A DNA stretch of 64,000 nt from Thiobacillus sp. 0-1251. Lineage in GTDB: Bacteria > Pseudomonadota > Gammaproteobacteria > Burkholderiales > Thiobacillaceae. The position numbers and the translations under genes are program-made. Under the pieces are notes generated by a model. It worked only from the letters and a program-made list of their open reading frames with translations. It made no database searches and was not told the DNA's origin. Positions within the stretch are counted from its first letter, which is position 1. Every line of letters starts with the position of its first letter. The stretch spans positions 310,001 through 374,000 of the forward strand of contig MKWL01000001.1 in the NCBI GenBank assembly GCA_001899305.1, read 5' to 3'. Positions 7,628 through 17,148 of this stretch are shown piece by piece.

Positions 7628-9538
7628 ATGACGCCGCGCACGAAGATGGCGGTCGCCCTGCCGCTCGTGACCCTGGCAATCCTGCTCGTGGTGGTGGCGA
7701 ATGTGACAAACTGGAACGCGCTGCGCGAGCCGATTGCCCATGCGGTTCATGCCAAGACCCACCGCACCTTGCGAATCGGAGGCGATCTCGACATCGGATT
7801 GCGATGGCCGTACGTGCGGGTCCACGCGTCCGATGTGACGTTTTCCAATCCATCCTGGGCCAGTCGGCCGAACATGATCGACGTGCGCCATGCGACGGTC
7901 GATATCGCCATTCTTCCACTCTTTCGCGGCCAGATCGTGTTTCCGCAGGTGCAGCTCGATCAGGCCGCGCTCGCTTTCGAAAAGAGCCGGGACGGGCGCA
8001 GGAATTGGCTGCTCGATCGCCGTCAGCGTGACAGCCAGGCGCGCGTCGCCATTCGGCATCTTGCGGTCGGCGACGGGCGCGTCGAGTATGACGATCCTGC
8101 GCAGGGTACGCGCCTGAGCGCGCGGATCACGACATCGCATGGGTCGGACAAGACATCCGCGCCATTGAGGTTCACCGTGCAGGGGCGCTACAAGGGCGAG
8201 CCTCTTGTCGCCCAGGGCGCCGGTGACACCATACTGGCGTTGCGTGACGAAACGCGGCCGTACCATCTGAATGTGTCCGGGAAGATCGGCCAGACTGCGG
8301 TCAGCGCAGACGGCCGCATCACCAACCTGCTCAAACTGTCCGCGGTCGATCTCCAGATCGTGCTCAGGGGTGCCAGTCTTGCGCAACTCTATCCCTTGGT
8401 CGGCGTGGTATTCCCGGATACGCCGCCTTATCGGACGCGCGGTCGCCTGGTGCATGGTCCCCGCCAGTGGCGTTACGAAAAATTCACCGGCGAGATGGGC
8501 AGGAGCGACATCGCCGGCAGTCTCAGCATCGATACGGGAGGCCGGCGCCCCCTGCTGGTTGCCCGTCTCGATTCGACGCGCCTCGACATTTCCAATCTGG
8601 GACCCCTCGTCGGAGCGGGTCACGCAGGCGAGAAGCCTGCGGTGGCCAAGTCTGTGCCAACCGGTATCCTGCCGGACAAGGCATTTCGCACCGAGCGTTG
8701 GAACCGTATGGACGCGGATGTGACCCTCGATGCCGGCTCGATCGATCGTCCCGCAGCCTTGCCGCTCCATCGATTGTCGACGCGTTTGCGGTTGCAGGAC
8801 GGGCGCCTGAGGCTGGACCCCTTGCGGTTTGACGTGGCAGGCGGAACGCTGGCGGGCGTCGTGACGCTGGATGGACGTGCATCGCCCATACAGGCTGCGG
8901 CGAAACTCCAGGCGCGCGCACTCCAGTTGGCCCAATTGTTTCCTACCCTCGATCGTTCGATGGCGAGCATCGGCGAGTTCAATGGAAACATCGATCTGAA
9001 AGGACAGGGCGATACCGTCGCATCGATGCTCGGCAGCGCGAACGGACAGGCGTCGTTGGTGATTGACGGCGGTGAAGTCAGCAAGCTCCTGATGGAAACG
9101 ATGAGCCTTCATCTGCTGGAAATGCTGAAACTGAAAGTCACCGGCGACGAGCCCGTCCGGATCCGGTGCGGAATCGCCGATTTCGCGGTGAAACAGGGCG
9201 TCATGCAGCCCGACATCCTGGTCCTCGATACGGACGTCAGCCGCATCGACGGAAGCGGTCGGATCGATCTCGGACAGGAACGCCTCGACCTGACCGTGGT
9301 GCCGAAAAGCCGAAAACCCAGTCTGGTCGCATTGCGTACGCCCATCCACGTGCAAGGCAGCTTTGCCCATCCGCAGGCCAGCCTGGACAAGGGCAAGCTG
9401 GCCATGCGCGGCCTCGGAGCGCTTGCGCTGGGAGCGGTCAACCCCGCGCTGGCGCTCCTCCCTCTGATCGATGCCGGACGCAACGCCGACAGCGAGTGCC
9501 GACGCCTGATCGGGGAAGTACGGACGGCCGGTCGCTAA
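7628..9538 (+). CDS. AsmA-family outer-membrane-biogenesis protein
   Basis: 636 residues with an N-terminal membrane anchor (about 8-28) and a long periplasmic part built of beta-strand repeats, as in AsmA/YhdP bridge-like proteins linked to phospholipid transport and envelope homeostasis. Typical AsmA features are the LRIGGDLDIGLRWPYVRVHASDV-type N-terminal motif (here split about residues 47-70) and the C-terminal block near residues 545-610 (VDGSGRIDLG-like, then LDLTVVPKSRKPS). Start ATG at 7628 has only a weak ribosome site. Stands alone between the DsrC-like gene and the AI-2E exporter. Confidence 0.88.
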   Translation: MTPRTKMAVALPLVTLAILLVVVANVTNWNALREPIAHAVHAKTHRTLRIGGDLDIGLRWPYVRVHASDVTFSNPSWASRPNMIDVRHATVDIAILPLFRGQIVFPQVQLDQAALAFEKSRDGRRNWLLDRRQRDSQARVAIRHLAVGDGRVEYDDPAQGTRLSARITTSHGSDKTSAPLRFTVQGRYKGEPLVAQGAGDTILALRDETRPYHLNVSGKIGQTAVSADGRITNLLKLSAVDLQIVLRGASLAQLYPLVGVVFPDTPPYRTRGRLVHGPRQWRYEKFTGEMGRSDIAGSLSIDTGGRRPLLVARLDSTRLDISNLGPLVGAGHAGEKPAVAKSVPTGILPDKAFRTERWNRMDADVTLDAGSIDRPAALPLHRLSTRLRLQDGRLRLDPLRFDVAGGTLAGVVTLDGRASPIQAAAKLQARALQLAQLFPTLDRSMASIGEFNGNIDLKGQGDTVASMLGSANGQASLVIDGGEVSKLLMETMSLHLLEMLKLKVTGDEPVRIRCGIADFAVKQGVMQPDILVLDTDVSRIDGSGRIDLGQERLDLTVVPKSRKPSLVALRTPIHVQGSFAHPQASLDKGKLAMRGLGALALGAVNPALALLPLIDAGRNADSECRRLIGEVRTAGR

Positions 9539-9599
9539 GTGTCCCCGTATCCGCCGTAACGCCGTATAAATTCATTCATCGATTCCTGTCGGAGGCATG

Positions 9600-10775
9600 A
9601 TGGACAATGCGCATGAAACACCCGTCGATGTTGCACGAGGTTCGGGAGAAAACAGTTCCGTCGAAACGCCGGGGCCCGCCCGGATTTCAGCCGACATCCA
9701 CAGCCTTCCGCTCATCCTGCTGACCGTATTCGCGAGTGTGTTCATTCTCGACTGGGCCCAGGATTTCTTCATTCCGCTGGTCCTGGGCATCATCCTCAGC
9801 TATGCGCTTTCCCCCCTGGTCAACCGGTTGCAGGCATGGCATGTGCCGCGCGCGGTCGGGGCCGCGGTGTTGCTGCTGATGATCATGGGCGGCAGCGGTT
9901 TCATAGCGTATTCGCTGCAGGATGAAACGGCGAGCATGATCGAAACCCTGCCCGAGGCGGCGCAGAAATTTCGCCATACCCTGAATCGGGAATGGCGCGG
10001 CTCCAAGGGGGCGATTGAAAATGTACAAAAAGCGGCGGATCAGATCGAACACGCCGCGAGCGAGACGGCTGTGGCGGTGTCGCCGGCGCCGCGCGGCGTG
10101 ACCCGCGTCCAGATCGAGCAGCCCAAGTTCAATATTCGGGACTATCTATGGAATGGCACCCGCGGCGTGCTGTCATTCCTGAGCCTCGCCGTGATGGTGT
10201 TGTTCCTGGCCTACTTCCTGATGCTGTCGGGCGATACGTTCCGGCGCAAGCTCGTCAAGCTCTCGGGCCCGACCCTCAGCAGGAAGAAGATCACCGTCCA
10301 GATGCTGGACGAGATCAGCGCCCAAATTCAGCGTTACCTGCTGGTCCAGGTCTTCACCAGTGTTCTTGTCGGGATCACGAGCTGGCTCGCCTTTCTCTGG
10401 ATCGGCCTGGAGCATGCCGCCGTGTGGGGTATTGCAGCGGCCATTCTCAACCTCGTTCCCTACCTGGGCGCGATCGTCATCATCGGCGGGACGGCGCTGG
10501 TGGGGTTTCTGCAATTCGAGAGCCTGGGCATGGCGCTGGCCATCGCTGCGATCTCGCTCACCATCCACGGCCTGGAAGGCAATTTGCTGACACCCTGGCT
10601 CACCGGCCGGGCCAGCCGCATGAATGCGGTGGTGGTCTTCGTCGGTGTGTTGTTCTGGGGATGGTTGTGGGGCGCATGGGGGCTTCTGCTCGGCATGCCG
10701 ATCATGATGGTCATCAAGTCGGTGTGCGATCGCGTCGAGGAATTCAAATCCGTCGGCGAATTCATGGCGAGCTAA
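9600..10775 (+). CDS. AI-2E/PerM-family membrane transporter
   Basis: 391 residues with the layout of the AI-2E exporter (PerM/TqsA/YdiK) family: two N-terminal membrane helices (about 28-80), a periplasmic coiled segment (100-175), then five or six helices (about 180-385). Conserved family residues are seen in NLVPYLGAIV and the final helices. Two ATGs lie side by side (9597 and 9600); the second is better spaced from GGAGG at 9591. Members export small metabolites or support Na+/H+ exchange; the substrate here is unknown. Confidence 0.88.
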   Translation: MDNAHETPVDVARGSGENSSVETPGPARISADIHSLPLILLTVFASVFILDWAQDFFIPLVLGIILSYALSPLVNRLQAWHVPRAVGAAVLLLMIMGGSGFIAYSLQDETASMIETLPEAAQKFRHTLNREWRGSKGAIENVQKAADQIEHAASETAVAVSPAPRGVTRVQIEQPKFNIRDYLWNGTRGVLSFLSLAVMVLFLAYFLMLSGDTFRRKLVKLSGPTLSRKKITVQMLDEISAQIQRYLLVQVFTSVLVGITSWLAFLWIGLEHAAVWGIAAAILNLVPYLGAIVIIGGTALVGFLQFESLGMALAIAAISLTIHGLEGNLLTPWLTGRASRMNAVVVFVGVLFWGWLWGAWGLLLGMPIMMVIKSVCDRVEEFKSVGEFMAS

Positions 10776-11145
10776 GGCGCTCGTCCGCTCGGCATACCTT
10801 CTTTCCTGCACCGTGATCCACAAGCGATCCAGGTCATCCGACACGCGCTTCCTTCATTCCTACATGCGGAAGCGTTTCCTTCTTATACCTGTAGCCACGG
10901 ACTCTGCCTAGAGTGGACGTGTAGCTATCTGCTGTCGTCAACCGCATCTCCGGGTCGGTCTTGGCGAAAGGATCCTGCCATCCAGTACGGGTCTCCACGG
11001 CCGTGGCGAGGATTTCCCTGAGCGGACAGATAGCTACACCACGGCGGAGGGCATACACGGCCATCCGGATTTTTCTTGAACTTGAAAGCGCAAGAGGGAA
11101 GTGGTCTTCCTATTTCGATTCCATGGCAACCGGGAGGAGCAACAC
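10776..11145. other. 370-bp non-coding gap upstream of the PEP-CTERM gene
   Basis: No convincing gene. It holds a perfect 13-bp inverted repeat, GTGTAGCTATCTG at 10919-10931 and its complement at 11027-11039, with a 95-base spacer that itself contains the 12-bp palindrome CCACGGCCGTGG (10995-11006). A regulatory or remnant mobile structure is possible. Confidence 0.6.
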
Positions 11146-11838
11146 ATGAAGCGAGTGAATCATATGGCGGCAGGGGGCTTTTTGCTGGCCCAGGCATTCT
11201 CCGGAGTGGCTTTCGCCGCGTCGGTCACCCTCAGTGGCGATAGCGTTGATTTCACGTTCGACGATACGCTGATGGGGCTCTTTGGCCAACCCGTTCTGAG
11301 CGGCGACACCCTGTCTTTCACGCCGGTGGATTTCCAGGCTTCGTCGACCAACGGTGCGGGCTATACGCTTGCCGCCAACACCGCCAACATCCAGATGACG
11401 GCCCACAACGGTTATTCGTTCTCCAGCATCGATCTTGCCGAACGGGGCGATTACATGCTGCTTGGCGGCGGCAGTACGGCTGACGTCGCAGGCCAGGTAC
11501 GGGTCTACGACGTGCTCGACCCTGCGAAGGACACGATGACCAGCATTGCGCCCGATGCGGCCTTGGATCAGACGGGGGGCAACACGCACCCGTGGACCGC
11601 TACCGCATCCACAGATCTGTCCGGATGGACCGGTACCCGGACGGTGAATGTATCGTTCCAGAATCTCCTCGTTGCATCGACGAGCGGGTCGTCGTCGCTG
11701 GCCTACGTGGACAAGAAATATGGCGGCTTGACGGCGACCACGGCCGCGGTGACGCCCGTTCCCGAGGCGCAGGTCAGCGCCATGATGCTGGCCGGACTGG
11801 GTTTGATCGGATGGAAGATCAGGCGGCGCCGCGTTTGA
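11146..11838 (+). CDS. PEP-CTERM sorted secreted protein
   Basis: 230 residues. Signal peptide about 1-26 (cleavage FAA-SVT). Ser/Thr/Gly-rich beta-strand body. The C-terminus is a sorting signal: VPEA at about residue 205, a hydrophobic helix (AMMLAGLGLIGWKI) and a basic RRRR end, so it should be cut and surface-anchored by an exosortase encoded elsewhere in the genome. VPEA is a known variant of the canonical PEP. Usually linked to exopolysaccharide or biofilm matrix. Start ATG follows GGGAGGAG. No exosortase or matrix genes are in this window. Confidence 0.86.
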   Translation: MKRVNHMAAGGFLLAQAFSGVAFAASVTLSGDSVDFTFDDTLMGLFGQPVLSGDTLSFTPVDFQASSTNGAGYTLAANTANIQMTAHNGYSFSSIDLAERGDYMLLGGGSTADVAGQVRVYDVLDPAKDTMTSIAPDAALDQTGGNTHPWTATASTDLSGWTGTRTVNVSFQNLLVASTSGSSSLAYVDKKYGGLTATTAAVTPVPEAQVSAMMLAGLGLIGWKIRRRRV

Positions 11839-11945
11839 AAACACGCGATGCAAGGCAGGAAGACGGTTGATTGACCGAGGGTCGGCCAAAAAGGCGGTCG
11901 ACCCGATCGGCCCTGCATCCATTAACCAGCAAAAAGGAAACCATC

Positions 11946-12257
11946 ATGAATGCCAGCAAATTATTTGCAGCCATGCTCGCCGTCAGCACCCTGACGATGG
12001 GTGGGTGCGCGGTGACGCGTGAGCAGTCGACCGTCGGACAGTATGTGGACGATTCGACGATCACGACCCAAGTCAAGGCCAGGTTTGCGGAAAGCCCCGT
12101 GGTCAGCGCCATGGCGATCAAGGTTGAAACGCTGAACGGGACCGTCCAGCTCTCCGGCTTTGCCAAGAATGCGACGGAACGGGATACGGCCGAATCGATT
12201 GCGCGCAAGGTGCCGAATGTGAAGGCGGTCAAGAACGACATCGTCGTCAAACCGTAA
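11946..12257 (+). CDS. BON-domain lipoprotein (OsmY-like)
   Basis: 103 residues. Lipoprotein signal with lipobox MGGC (Cys about residue 21). Residues about 33-100 form one BON domain (STITTQVKARF, then GTVQLSGF and KNDIVV), a fold that binds phospholipid membranes. Expected to be a lipid-anchored periplasmic protein induced by osmotic or envelope stress. It has one BON copy, whereas OsmY has two. ATG at 11946 follows AAAAGGA. Next to CsbD, another common stress gene. Confidence 0.88.
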   Translation: MNASKLFAAMLAVSTLTMGGCAVTREQSTVGQYVDDSTITTQVKARFAESPVVSAMAIKVETLNGTVQLSGFAKNATERDTAESIARKVPNVKAVKNDIVVKP

Positions 12258-12322
12258 GCAGTGGGTGCGCGCCAGATCCCCTGGCGCGTGATTGTGTAGT
12301 GCGTGTTGAAAAGGAGAGAACC

Positions 12323-12538
12323 ATGAATTGGGACATTATCGAAGGCAACTGGAAGCAGGTGAAAGGCAAGTTCAAGGAACAGTGGGGCAAGCTCACCGAC
12401 GACGATTTCGATGCCATCGAGGGACGCCGCGAGCAGCTGACCGGAAAGATCCAGGAACGCTATGGCGTGACCCGCGATGACGCCGAGAAGCAGGTCAAGG
12501 AATGGCAAAACCAGGCCAAGGACGACTGGTTCCATTGA
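12323..12538 (+). CDS. CsbD-family general stress protein
   Basis: 71 residues matching the CsbD/YjbJ family from end to end: MNWDIIEGNWKQVKGKFKEQWG, central GRREQLTGKIQERYG, end DWFH. Small, soluble, highly charged and abundant under stress in many bacteria; molecular function unknown. ATG at 12323 follows AAGGAG. Probably co-expressed with the BON lipoprotein 65 bases upstream. Confidence 0.93.
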   Translation: MNWDIIEGNWKQVKGKFKEQWGKLTDDDFDAIEGRREQLTGKIQERYGVTRDDAEKQVKEWQNQAKDDWFH

Positions 12539-12630
12539 TCGTCCATCGGCGGTTTCGCTAGCAACGGCAGGCAGACGGGATCGACTCGATGCCGGCGTCC
12601 TCCCGTTGCGCTGCCGCACCATGACGCCCC

Positions 12631-13701
12631 ATGATCACGATCCGCACAGGCCAGGCGCCAGCGATGCTGGATCGTCAGACCTTCGGCCAGCGATTCCGTA
12701 TGGCCTATGCCGATCCCTTGTACGAGACAGTTGCCGACGCACTCGAACGCCTCGAGGAAATCGCCTGGCAGGCGTATGTCACCGGCAGGAAATCGCCCCG
12801 CACCGAGCGTGCCGGTGCGGATTTCGAGAACCCCGATTTCGAACTGTCGAGCGAATGGCTGGCTACCCGGCGCCGCGTGCTGCAGGCACAGGAGAAATGG
12901 AGTTGCCCGGAGACGCCCACACGCGTCCTGCTGGTTTGCGGTGCGGCCCGGAACGACGGGACCTGTCCCGGCGAGATGTCGAAGACGTTTCGCCTGCTCA
13001 GCCGCATTCGGGAAACCGTCATGCAGGACGGGGTGGAGACCGACGTGCTCGACCTCAGCCTCCTGGCGTCCGAATATGGCCGCCACATCCACCCGTGCAA
13101 AGGCTGCGTGTCGACCGCCATGCCCTTGTGCCACTGGCCCTGTTCCTGCTATCCGAACCACGGACTGAACCAGACGAACGACTGGATGGCCGAGATCTAC
13201 GAGCGCTGGACGGCTGCCCATGCCGTCGTCATCGTCACCCCGGTTTACTGGTACCAGAGTCCAAGCCCGCTCAAATTGATGATCGACCGACTGGTGTGCG
13301 CGGACGGGGGAAATCCCGATCCCACACGCACGGCCGGCAAGGATCCGGCCCTGGCCAAGGACCTGGAAATGGCCGGATGGGACTATCCCAAGCATCTGGC
13401 GGGACGGGTTTATGGACTGCTGGTGCATGGCGACGTGGCCGGGATTGAAAGCTCGCGCCGCGCGCTGTCTGACTGGCTCGACTGGATGGGGCTGATCGAT
13501 GCCGGTCCCCAGGCGCGCCTCGATCGCTATATCGGCTATTACGAACCCTATGCCGACAGCCATGACACGCTGGACCGGGACGCAGCCGTGCAGGAAGAAG
13601 CCGGCAACGTCGGCCGCGCGGTCGTGCATGCGGTGACCGCATTGCGTGCAGGGCAATGGGCGTCGCACCGGCCGGTCGGGCGCAACCCTCGCCCCAAATA
13701 G
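12631..13701 (+). CDS. NAD(P)H-dependent flavoprotein oxidoreductase
   Basis: 356 residues. The central part (about 97-300) is a flavodoxin-like fold of the NADPH-dependent FMN reductase family: RVLLVCGAARNDGTC is the phosphate-binding loop and VIVTPVYWYQSPSPLKLMIDRL the conserved flavin-contact motif. A Cys cluster (HPCKGCVSTAMPLC, then CSCY) resembles iron-sulfur flavoproteins such as Isf, so an Fe-S site is possible. The first 90 residues are an extra helical domain. The start is uncertain: the ATG at 12631 has no clear ribosome site and the ATG at 12664 is an alternative. Substrate unknown. Confidence 0.8.
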   Translation: MITIRTGQAPAMLDRQTFGQRFRMAYADPLYETVADALERLEEIAWQAYVTGRKSPRTERAGADFENPDFELSSEWLATRRRVLQAQEKWSCPETPTRVLLVCGAARNDGTCPGEMSKTFRLLSRIRETVMQDGVETDVLDLSLLASEYGRHIHPCKGCVSTAMPLCHWPCSCYPNHGLNQTNDWMAEIYERWTAAHAVVIVTPVYWYQSPSPLKLMIDRLVCADGGNPDPTRTAGKDPALAKDLEMAGWDYPKHLAGRVYGLLVHGDVAGIESSRRALSDWLDWMGLIDAGPQARLDRYIGYYEPYADSHDTLDRDAAVQEEAGNVGRAVVHAVTALRAGQWASHRPVGRNPRPK

Positions 13702-13782
13702 GGGCAGCGGATTTCTGTATCGGCGAGTGCAGCCTCGCAGGTTTCGCCGCACCGTCGGATCGGTATCCGGGAAAGGAGCGAT

Positions 13783-14334
13783 ATGAAAATCAAGCGTGTG
13801 ATATTCGGCGAACGATCGCTGACCAAGGTGGCTGGCCTCTTCATGAACCGGAGCGGAGCGGAGGATGCCGCACAGCAGGTGAAACACACGGCGGGTCTCG
13901 ACGATGCCCAGGTGAACCTGGTGGGGCCGCCCGATGGAACTACCCTCAACAGCCCGGCATTTTCCAGCAAGCTGGAACCCGAACAGGCGGGCATCTGGCG
14001 TACGCTCGTGAGAGCGCACCTGGTGTCGGGCGCCGCGGGCGTGGCAGCCGGCATCCTGCTTTATCTGGGTTTCATCGTGGCCGGCAATGCCGCCGTCGTG
14101 AGTACGGCCGGCATGAGCTTCGCGGTCTTTGTTTTCTTCGGTGGGGTGTTGGGGCTTCTGGTGGGCGGCTTATTGACGGCGCGCCCCGATCATATCCTCG
14201 TGATCACGTCCGTGCGGCGGGCCATTCGTAAGGGCCGCTGGGCCGTCGTCATCCATCCCGTGACGCAAGCCCAGATCGACCGGGCCGTGAGCGAACTCCG
14301 CGGACGCAGCTATCGGGTCGTGCGCAGCCTGTAA
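13783..14334 (+). CDS. Membrane protein with glycine-rich hairpin, unknown function
   Basis: 183 residues. A soluble N-terminal part with an ACT/BON-like beta-alpha pattern (about 20-50), then two closely spaced membrane helices (about 85-110 and 115-140) rich in Gly and Ala, and a C-terminal soluble segment ending in a ferredoxin-like strand-helix-strand. The layout resembles the glycine-zipper stress protein at 19352-19897, although the sequences are not obviously alike. Start ATG follows AAAGGAG. No named family recognised with confidence. Confidence 0.7.
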   Translation: MKIKRVIFGERSLTKVAGLFMNRSGAEDAAQQVKHTAGLDDAQVNLVGPPDGTTLNSPAFSSKLEPEQAGIWRTLVRAHLVSGAAGVAAGILLYLGFIVAGNAAVVSTAGMSFAVFVFFGGVLGLLVGGLLTARPDHILVITSVRRAIRKGRWAVVIHPVTQAQIDRAVSELRGRSYRVVRSL

Positions 14335-14399
14335 AGGCAGTCCACACGGCCCCACGTTCGTGTCAGCCACGGTCATGGAGAATGTGGGGAAACAAAGGC

Positions 14400-14888
14400 A
14401 TGGACTGGCGTTCGGTTTTCGTTCCCACGGTTCCGCTCCTGGAGATCATCCTTCGCGGCACAGTGATTTATCTTTTTCTCTTTTTCATGCTGCGGATTTC
14501 GCGGCGCGAAACGGGGGGAATGGGGATTTCCGATCTTCTGGTCGTGGTGCTTGTCGCCGATGCTTCACAAAACGCCATGGCCAGCGAGTACAAGTCGATC
14601 ACCGAGGGACTGGTACTGGTGGCGACGATCGCGTTCTGGGATTTCTTTCTGGACTGGCTCGGTTACCGGTTTGCCTCCGTCGAGCGCTTGCTTCGTCCTG
14701 CTCCGCTGCTCTTGATCAAGAACGGCCGTCTGCTCAGGCAAAACATGAAACGCGAACTGATTCGGGAAGAAGAACTGATGGCGAAGCTGCGTGAGCACGG
14801 TATCCGCGAACGGGAGCTGCCTGATGTCAGTCAATGCTATCTGGAAGGTGATGGACGAATCAGCGTCATCAAGCGTGCGTCTAACTGA
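14400..14888 (+). CDS. DUF421 (YetF/YcaP-like) membrane protein
   Basis: 162 residues. Three N-terminal membrane helices (about 10-90) with the DUF421 signature RISRRETGGMGISDLLVVVL, then the cytoplasmic YetF-like domain (about 100-160) with RPAPLLLIKNG and the SQCYLEGDGRISVI end. Short compared with the 220-residue members. The ATG at 14400 is preferred over 14382 because GGGGA is correctly spaced for it. Family members in Bacillus have been tied to spore membranes; the role in Proteobacteria is unclear, but the gene is often found among stress genes, as here. Confidence 0.87.
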   Translation: MDWRSVFVPTVPLLEIILRGTVIYLFLFFMLRISRRETGGMGISDLLVVVLVADASQNAMASEYKSITEGLVLVATIAFWDFFLDWLGYRFASVERLLRPAPLLLIKNGRLLRQNMKRELIREEELMAKLREHGIRERELPDVSQCYLEGDGRISVIKRASN

Positions 14889-14899
14889 GCAGAGACGGC

Positions 14900-15322
14900 C
14901 TACGTCTCCTCGGGGTGGGAATCGGGATAGGGCTTGCTGCGCAATTCATGCCGGGCCTGCTTCGCCAGGTCCGTGTAACGGGCCCGAATGCGTTCCAGAT
15001 CCTCCGGCTCGAGCTCTTCCAGATCAAGCAGAGAATTTTGTGCTTCGTGTGCCGCGCGAATCAGCTCGTCGAGCTTGATCTGCATCGCTTCGGCATCACG
15101 ATTTTGCGTGTTCTGGATGAGGAACACCATCAGGAACGTGATGATGGTGGTGCCGGTATTGATGACAAGTTGCCAAGTGTCGTTGAAGTCGAAGAGAGGC
15201 CCGCTCAGGCCCCAGACAACGACAACGCAAAGGGCAAGCATGAAAGCACGGGGCCCCCCCATGATGCGGGCTGCCGTCTGGGCGAACCGCGAGAACCGGC
15301 TGCCGTTGTTGAGCGCGCTCAT
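14900..15322 (-). CDS. Low-affinity iron permease-family membrane protein
   Basis: 140 residues. Two membrane helices (about 22-45 and 50-75) with the family motif VWGLSGPLFDFNDTWQLVINT and ITFLMVFLIQNTQNRD, followed by a charged cytoplasmic tail with QIKLDELIRA. This matches the bacterial proteins grouped with yeast Fet4 (low-affinity iron permease family); iron transport has not been shown for the short bacterial forms. The ATG at 15322 (MSALNNGSRFSRFAQ) has GGAAAG upstream. Convergent with DUF421, only 11 bases apart. Confidence 0.86.
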   Translation of the reverse strand: MSALNNGSRFSRFAQTAARIMGGPRAFMLALCVVVVWGLSGPLFDFNDTWQLVINTGTTIITFLMVFLIQNTQNRDAEAMQIKLDELIRAAHEAQNSLLDLEELEPEDLERIRARYTDLAKQARHELRSKPYPDSHPEET

Positions 15323-15612
15323 TCGGCTTTCCGCAGCAGGCGCACACCGTTCGCGGGGCCAACGGCTTCCTTGTTGCAATGTGGCTTGGCTGGCTTACGC
15401 CCGGGGCTGTGTCTCATGACCGTCCTTTTGCGCGGATTCGCACACCGTGCCGGTATGTTAGGGAAAAACCTGCGCCCTCATCACCAGCCGCCGCCGAGCC
15501 CATTGTAGGAGGCTTCTCATGTACTTGTGGGCGCATCCTGATAAAGCCTGGCTGCAGCTGCATGTACGTTCGCGGGATGAAAACTCACATAGCGCTTCAC
15601 TAAAATCAAGGC

Positions 15613-16539
15613 ATGGAAAATGGACGTCTACGCATGGCCGGAAAAAACACTCGGAGTCGTCGGTGGCGGATCCGTTATCTACTGGTTCCCATCCGCGCCG
15701 GCCGTAGTTGGGTGGCTCACCATCTGACGACACATGGCGCAGCCCTGGCCTATTACGCCGTCTTCGCGCTGTCGCCGATCCTCGTCATCGCCGTGTCGAT
15801 CTCAGGCCTGTTTTTTGGCCGTGACGCTGTTGCGGGACGGATCGTCGCCCAGATGGATGGCTTACTGGGCCACGCCGGCGCCAGTCTGGTGCAGAGATTG
15901 CTGGAAGCGAGCTATCTGTCCGGCCAGGGAGGTATCGCTGTCCTGCTGGGTCTCGCCGGCATGCTGATGGGCGCCACGGGGCTGTTCGTTGAAATGAGCG
16001 CCGCCTTCGAACGGATCTTCGACGCGAAACGACAGTACCGTCACGTGATGGCGGTACTGCTGATGGATCGCCTGCGCGGACTGGCCATCATTATCGGCGT
16101 CGGCTTTCTACTTATCGTCTCGCTGCTGGCGAGTACCGCGACCATTGCATTGGGTAGTTACCTGACGCGGGGCTTCGGCACCTGGCTAAAGCTTGCCGGC
16201 GTGTTCCAGGTCATGGTGTCGCTGGCCGCCATGACCGCCCTGGTACTGTTGCTCTACCGCCTGCTCATACCGGTTCGGTTGCCGCGCCGCATTCTGCTGA
16301 CGGGCGCCGCGATATCCGCGGCGCTGTTCGAGGTGGGAAAATGGGGAATCGGACTGTACCTGGGGCGTGGAGCGATCATGAGCACGTTCGGGGCGGCCGG
16401 TTCGCTGGCGGTGATCCTGCTGTGGGTCTATTACGTGTCGCTGATCATGCTTTACGGGGCGGAGATCACCCACCAGTTGTATCGCCTGCATCGGATCCGC
16501 CAGCGAGCGGCAGGATGTGTGGTTCGCGTCAGTCGTTGA
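15613..16539 (+). CDS. YihY/BrkB-family inner-membrane protein
   Basis: 308 residues with six predicted membrane helices. Family marks: AALAYYAVFALSPILVI in helix 1, GATGLFVEMSAAFERIFDAK in the first loop, and the late FGAAGSLAVILLWVYYVSLIMLYGAEIT. The old label ribonuclease BN is wrong for this family; it is an envelope protein of uncertain role, in some bacteria linked to serum resistance. ATG at 15613; the gap upstream (15380-15612) shows no gene. Confidence 0.9.
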   Translation: MENGRLRMAGKNTRSRRWRIRYLLVPIRAGRSWVAHHLTTHGAALAYYAVFALSPILVIAVSISGLFFGRDAVAGRIVAQMDGLLGHAGASLVQRLLEASYLSGQGGIAVLLGLAGMLMGATGLFVEMSAAFERIFDAKRQYRHVMAVLLMDRLRGLAIIIGVGFLLIVSLLASTATIALGSYLTRGFGTWLKLAGVFQVMVSLAAMTALVLLLYRLLIPVRLPRRILLTGAAISAALFEVGKWGIGLYLGRGAIMSTFGAAGSLAVILLWVYYVSLIMLYGAEITHQLYRLHRIRQRAAGCVVRVSR

Positions 16540-16665
16540 AGCAGCGCCCGTAAGGAAAGCCATGGCGAAAATCGGCTCAGCGACGCGCCGGATGAGGCGC
16601 CTTTCAGGCCGCCCCCGGATGGCTTTCGCGATGATCCGGTTTTCGCTGAGCAGGCCCGACCGGCC

Positions 16666-17148
16666 TCAGCCCGCCAGCGCCTCCGCATCCGCCATCAATT
16701 CTTCCTTGCGGGCTTGCAGGGCGTCACGCATTTTCACCAGGTCGACTTTCGACGCACGTGCTTTCGGAAACATTTCATTGCGCTCTTCCTTGACGTGGTG
16801 GTCGATGTACTCGCCCAGTACCGTCACTTTGGCGTCATAGAGCGTGTCGCCCGGTGTCATTGCCTGAATCTGGGCAATCAGTTCCTTGGCGCTGGCGTGC
16901 TCGACGCCGGCTTCGTCCATCATGAGATCTTCCTTGATCGCCTTGCGCACAGCGGGGTAGAAAATTTCGTCCTCCAGCTGGGTGTGCACGGTCAGTTCCC
17001 GGCAGATTTTTTCCGCCAGCTGACGTTTCTTTTCCCTGGAACTGCCACGCGCTTCGGCCAGTTCCTCGTATTCCGTAAACATCTTCTTGACGGCCTTGTG
17101 GTCGGCGTCAAGGAAATCGCACGCGTCTTTCTGCTTGGTGGTAGCCAT
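16666..17148 (-). CDS. Hemerythrin HHE-domain protein
   Basis: 160 residues forming a four-helix hemerythrin fold that binds a di-iron centre. Candidate ligands are His17 (DADHKAV), His55 and Glu59 (HTQLEDE), His84 (GVEHASA), His117/118 and Glu122 (YIDHHVKEERNEMFP). Roles in the family include oxygen or nitric-oxide sensing and iron-sulfur repair. ATG at 17148 follows GGAGGAAA. Transcribed towards the BrkB gene. Confidence 0.92.
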   Translation of the reverse strand: MATTKQKDACDFLDADHKAVKKMFTEYEELAEARGSSREKKRQLAEKICRELTVHTQLEDEIFYPAVRKAIKEDLMMDEAGVEHASAKELIAQIQAMTPGDTLYDAKVTVLGEYIDHHVKEERNEMFPKARASKVDLVKMRDALQARKEELMADAEALAG

